Source of the DNA: Prescottella sp. R16
GTDB lineage: Bacteria; Actinomycetota; Actinomycetes; Mycobacteriales; Mycobacteriaceae
Assembly (NCBI RefSeq): GCF_030656875.1
Contig: NZ_CP130943.1
Coordinates: 3,410,001-3,474,000 of the forward strand
Direction: 5' to 3'
DNA length: 64,000 bases
Shown here: positions 60,410 through 64,000 of the stretch, one piece after another
Position numbering within the stretch: position 1 is the first letter of the stretch
How the letters are laid out: each line of letters opens with the position of its first letter
Program-made: the position numbers and the translations under genes
Notes under the pieces: generated by a model
What the model was told of the DNA's origin: nothing
Databases searched by the model: none
What the model saw: the letters and a program-made list of their open reading frames with translations, nothing else

Positions 60410-61216
60410 TCACGCAGCGAACGCCCCGCCTCGGCGCGCGATCTCGGCGACGCACTCGTCCCGGGCTGCGCGGATCGCCGGATCCGGTCGCACCCCGTCG
60501 AGGAGCATCGCCGCCGCCCACCGCAGCGGGAGCAGTCCGCACTCACCGCAGTCGTCGAAGACCTGCCGCGCCGTCGCGAGCGCAACTTCGGGATCGGCCT
60601 GCCCGGTCGCCGCCGCGGCGGACAGCAGTGCCGATTTGATGCGGTGCCGGACGGACGGAGCGTCGGCCGAGCGTGCCACTGCTTCCCGCGTATGCGTCGT
60701 CGCGGCCGCGAAGTCGCCGCCCGCGAGCGCGATCTCGGCGCTCACCCAGTGCAGGCGGATGTTCTGACGCCACAGCGCGCCGGCACCCCCGGCAGCAGAG
60801 CCGGCGGCGAGTTCGTCCCGCACTCGCTGCAGCAGTCGATGTCCGAGCGCGAGGCGTCCACAGCCGAGGGCGTCGGCCGCCAGCCCGGTGAGCGCGTCGC
60901 AGCGGGCTTCGTCGAGGAGGGGGTCGCCGGTACGGCCGTGGGACGTGCCGACGAGGGCGAGCGCCGCGCCGTCGTGCCCGGCCGCGGCCGCGTGGAAGCC
61001 CAGTTGCCGCAGCAGGGACGCTCTCGTGCTCGCGGCGAGTGCGGCCACCGCGGGACGACTGCCCGGGCGCTGCAGCACGTCGAGTTCTGCCCGTGCCCGG
61101 GCGTAGTGTCCCTGCCCGCCCAGTGCGACGGCCCGATGCCATCGCTGCACACAATTCTCGCCGGTGGGCAGCGGATACCGTCCGGGGTCCGGGCCGAACG
61201 CAACGTCGCGAAGCAT
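60410..61216 (-). CDS. Conserved hypothetical protein (Rv3415c-like), TPR-like
   Basis: A 268-residue Ala/Leu/Arg-rich helical protein with no signal peptide. Repeating units such as WHRAVALGGQGHYARARAELDVL, RLALGHRLLQRVRDELAAG and AEIALAGGDFAAATTHTREAVA have the helix-turn-helix rhythm of TPR repeats. It likely binds a protein partner. Its place between sigD and whiB3 is that of Rv3415c. The ATG at 61216 was chosen; the earlier in-frame codons add a Gly/Arg-rich extension without support. Confidence 0.75.
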   Translation of the reverse strand: MLRDVAFGPDPGRYPLPTGENCVQRWHRAVALGGQGHYARARAELDVLQRPGSRPAVAALAASTRASLLRQLGFHAAAAGHDGAALALVGTSHGRTGDPLLDEARCDALTGLAADALGCGRLALGHRLLQRVRDELAAGSAAGGAGALWRQNIRLHWVSAEIALAGGDFAAATTHTREAVARSADAPSVRHRIKSALLSAAAATGQADPEVALATARQVFDDCGECGLLPLRWAAAMLLDGVRPDPAIRAARDECVAEIARRGGAFAA

Positions 61217-61712
61217 CCGGCGATCATCGCACCACCACTCGGAACCGATCCGCCCGCGTCCGTTCCGTCCCGGAATCGTCGGTCCGGAATGTTTTCCGAA
61301 CCCCAACTGGACGACCGTCAAATTTGCCGCATACCGCACTTATCCGGACGTTCGACGCCCTTTGCTTCAAAATTGAATAATTTATGCGGCGCACAGCGCC
61401 GAACACACGAAACAATACCCTCGGGTAACCACAGCCGGACTCCATCCCGGACGACCGTCCAGGTCGTGCGCGGGGACACCCACAGGAACTCGGCTCCGCC
61501 GGTAAACATACCGGGCGCCCGATGTAAATGACCAGCACGTTAATTCTCGGGTTCGAAGATATGTAAATCGACACGGAGCGAAAGTGTTGACGAGAATTCG
61601 TGTCCCCCTTTACGGTGGCCTGTGCGTGACCATTTCATTGGATCCGTCATCCACGGGGGGTGGCGGGCCGCTCGCAGCACCATCGCGAGCCTGCTGACAG
61701 AGGAGTCCTTTG
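61217..61712. promoter_or_regulatory. Divergent AT-rich region with the whiB3 promoter
   Basis: About 500 bases between divergent genes with no convincing ORF. TTGACG at 61587-61592 and TACGGT at 61611-61616, 18 bases apart, form a good housekeeping promoter for whiB3. AATTCTCG (61542-61549) and CGAGAATT (61591-61598) form an 8-bp inverted repeat that reaches the -35 box. ATGTAAAT occurs twice, at 61522 and 61561. Confidence 0.6.
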
Positions 61713-62003
61713 ATGCCTGTACCGAATCATCTTCCCGGCCCCAACGCCGATATCTGGGACTGGCAGATGCGAGGACTGTGTCGCGGTATGGATTCCGCCG
61801 TGTTCTTCCATCCGGACGGCGAACGGGGTCGGGCCCGCGCTGCGCGGGAGAACCGTGCCAAGGAAACCTGCCGCCAGTGCCCGGTCCTGGCCCAGTGCCG
61901 CAGCCACGCGCTGACGGTGTCCGAGCCGTACGGGATCTGGGGAGGGATGTCGGAGTCCGAGCGGGAGACGCTCACCCGCCAGTCCCGCCGCAGGGTCGCC
62001 TGA
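61713..62003 (+). CDS. whiB3: WhiB-family Fe-S regulator, WhiB3-like
   Basis: A 96-residue 4Fe-4S protein. The four cysteine ligands are in GLCRGMDS, ETCRQCPV and AQCRSHA. The tryptophan turn is GIWGGMSESER, and the basic C-terminus (RQSRRRVA) contacts DNA. WhiB3 senses NO and redox state and works with the housekeeping sigma factor. The location beside groEL1 matches Rv3416 (whiB3). The ATG at 61713 has an AGGAG ribosome site 7 bases away. The 5' leader is about 90 bases. Confidence 0.92.
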   Translation: MPVPNHLPGPNADIWDWQMRGLCRGMDSAVFFHPDGERGRARAARENRAKETCRQCPVLAQCRSHALTVSEPYGIWGGMSESERETLTRQSRRRVA

Positions 62004-62021
62004 TCCGGCACCCATACGAAA

Positions 62022-62062
62022 ACGAGAGGACCCCCGGACTGTTCGTCCGGGGGTCCTCTCGT
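62022..62062. terminator. 18-bp hairpin between whiB3 and groEL1
   Basis: The arms 62022-62039 and 62045-62062 are perfectly complementary around TGTTC. It lies between convergent genes and can end transcription from both. Confidence 0.85.
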
Positions 62063-62083
62063 ATGCGGTTGCTACCGGAAACG

Positions 62084-63781
<1,698 letters not shown>

Positions 63782-64000
63782 TTACTTGGCGACGACGGCC
63801 AGCACGTCGCGAGCCGACAGGATCAGGTACTCCTGGCCGGCGTACTTGATCTCGGTTCCGCCGTACTTGCTGTAGATGACGGTGTCGCCTTCCTGGACGT
63901 CCAGCGGAATGCGCTTCTCGCCGTCCTCGTCCCAGCGACCCGGTCCAACTGCGACGACGGTGCCCTCCTGGGGCTTCTCCTTCGCCGTGTCGGGAATGAC
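63782..64000 (-). CDS. groES: Co-chaperonin GroES, C-terminal part
   Basis: The gene runs off the right edge. The 72 visible residues begin [19 protein letters not shown] and end [13 protein letters not shown], the standard end of GroES. The conserved [11 protein letters not shown] strand is present. The missing part is about 27 residues with the mobile loop. It caps the GroEL ring and is first in the groES-groEL1 operon. Confidence 0.95.
   Translation of the reverse strand, partial: VIPDTAKEKPQEGTVVAVGPGRWDEDGEKRIPLDVQEGDTVIYSKYGGTEIKYAGQEYLILSARDVLAVVAK

Overview
The window is GC-rich actinobacterial chromosome. Gene content and order point to a member of the Corynebacteriales, most likely Rhodococcus. 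From memory of the Mycobacterium tuberculosis map, the following run in the same relative order as the Rv3308-Rv3418c interval: pmmB-upp, an Rv3311-like gene, add, sdhCDAB, dacB-type carboxypeptidase, yihY-type membrane protein, trpS, icd, metY-metX, DUF3017-folD, mfpA-trmL, and guaA-choD-guaB3-guaB-DUF5319-rsdA-sigD-Rv3415c-like-whiB3-groEL1-groES. No rRNA, tRNA, CRISPR array, insertion sequence or prophage was found. Many genes have a TAnnnT -10 box 5-8 nt before an ATG or GTG, so leaderless transcripts are common.

Layout. 1-791: 3' part of pmmB. 796-1419: upp. 1499-3517: a small type VII secretion cassette (EspC-like substrate, NlpC/P60 hydrolase, two YbaB-like proteins). 3566-5941: Rv3311-like acidic protein and add. 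6453-9845: sdhCDAB after a long promoter region. 9969-17777: dacB, yihY, trpS, an xthA-RNase-barstar operon, an MFS pump and icd. 17997-22212: amino acid permease, then a SAM-IV riboswitch followed by a seven-codon Cys-rich leader ORF ahead of metYX. 22220-25155: DUF3017, folD, GNAT, mfpA, trmL. 25182-27300: secreted GDPD and a LysR regulator.

27327-32430 looks like a reactive-sulfur/thiol stress island: DUF302, a CsoR-family repressor that lacks the copper-ligand histidine, an MMPL transporter, a rhodanese, and a CoA-disulfide-reductase-rhodanese fusion. Three of its promoters carry the same TACCC/GGGTA operator, and a fourth related copy precedes a copB-type ATPase at 46.6 kb. 32503-33961: an unknown protein and wrbA. 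34383-38398: a polyhydroxyalkanoate island (MaoC hydratase, PhaC synthase, phasin, PhaZ-like hydrolase, XRE regulator). 38482-42110: a fatty acyl-CoA reductase of AcrA1 type and a flavin monooxygenase. 42121-46619: sucrase/ferredoxin-like protein, membrane protein, alpha/beta hydrolase and the CopB ATPase with a His-every-third-residue tail.

46727-51629: membrane Ser/Thr kinase plus a PspC-type sensor kinase and LuxR regulator divergent from a second PspC membrane protein, resembling a cell-envelope stress (LiaFSR-like) module. 51697-57955: purine nucleotide genes guaA, guaB3 and guaB with choD between. 58173-64000: DUF5319, rsdA-sigD, Rv3415c-like, whiB3, groEL1 and the 3' part of groES.

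All functional names are recognised by eye from motifs and remembered family features. No database search was run.
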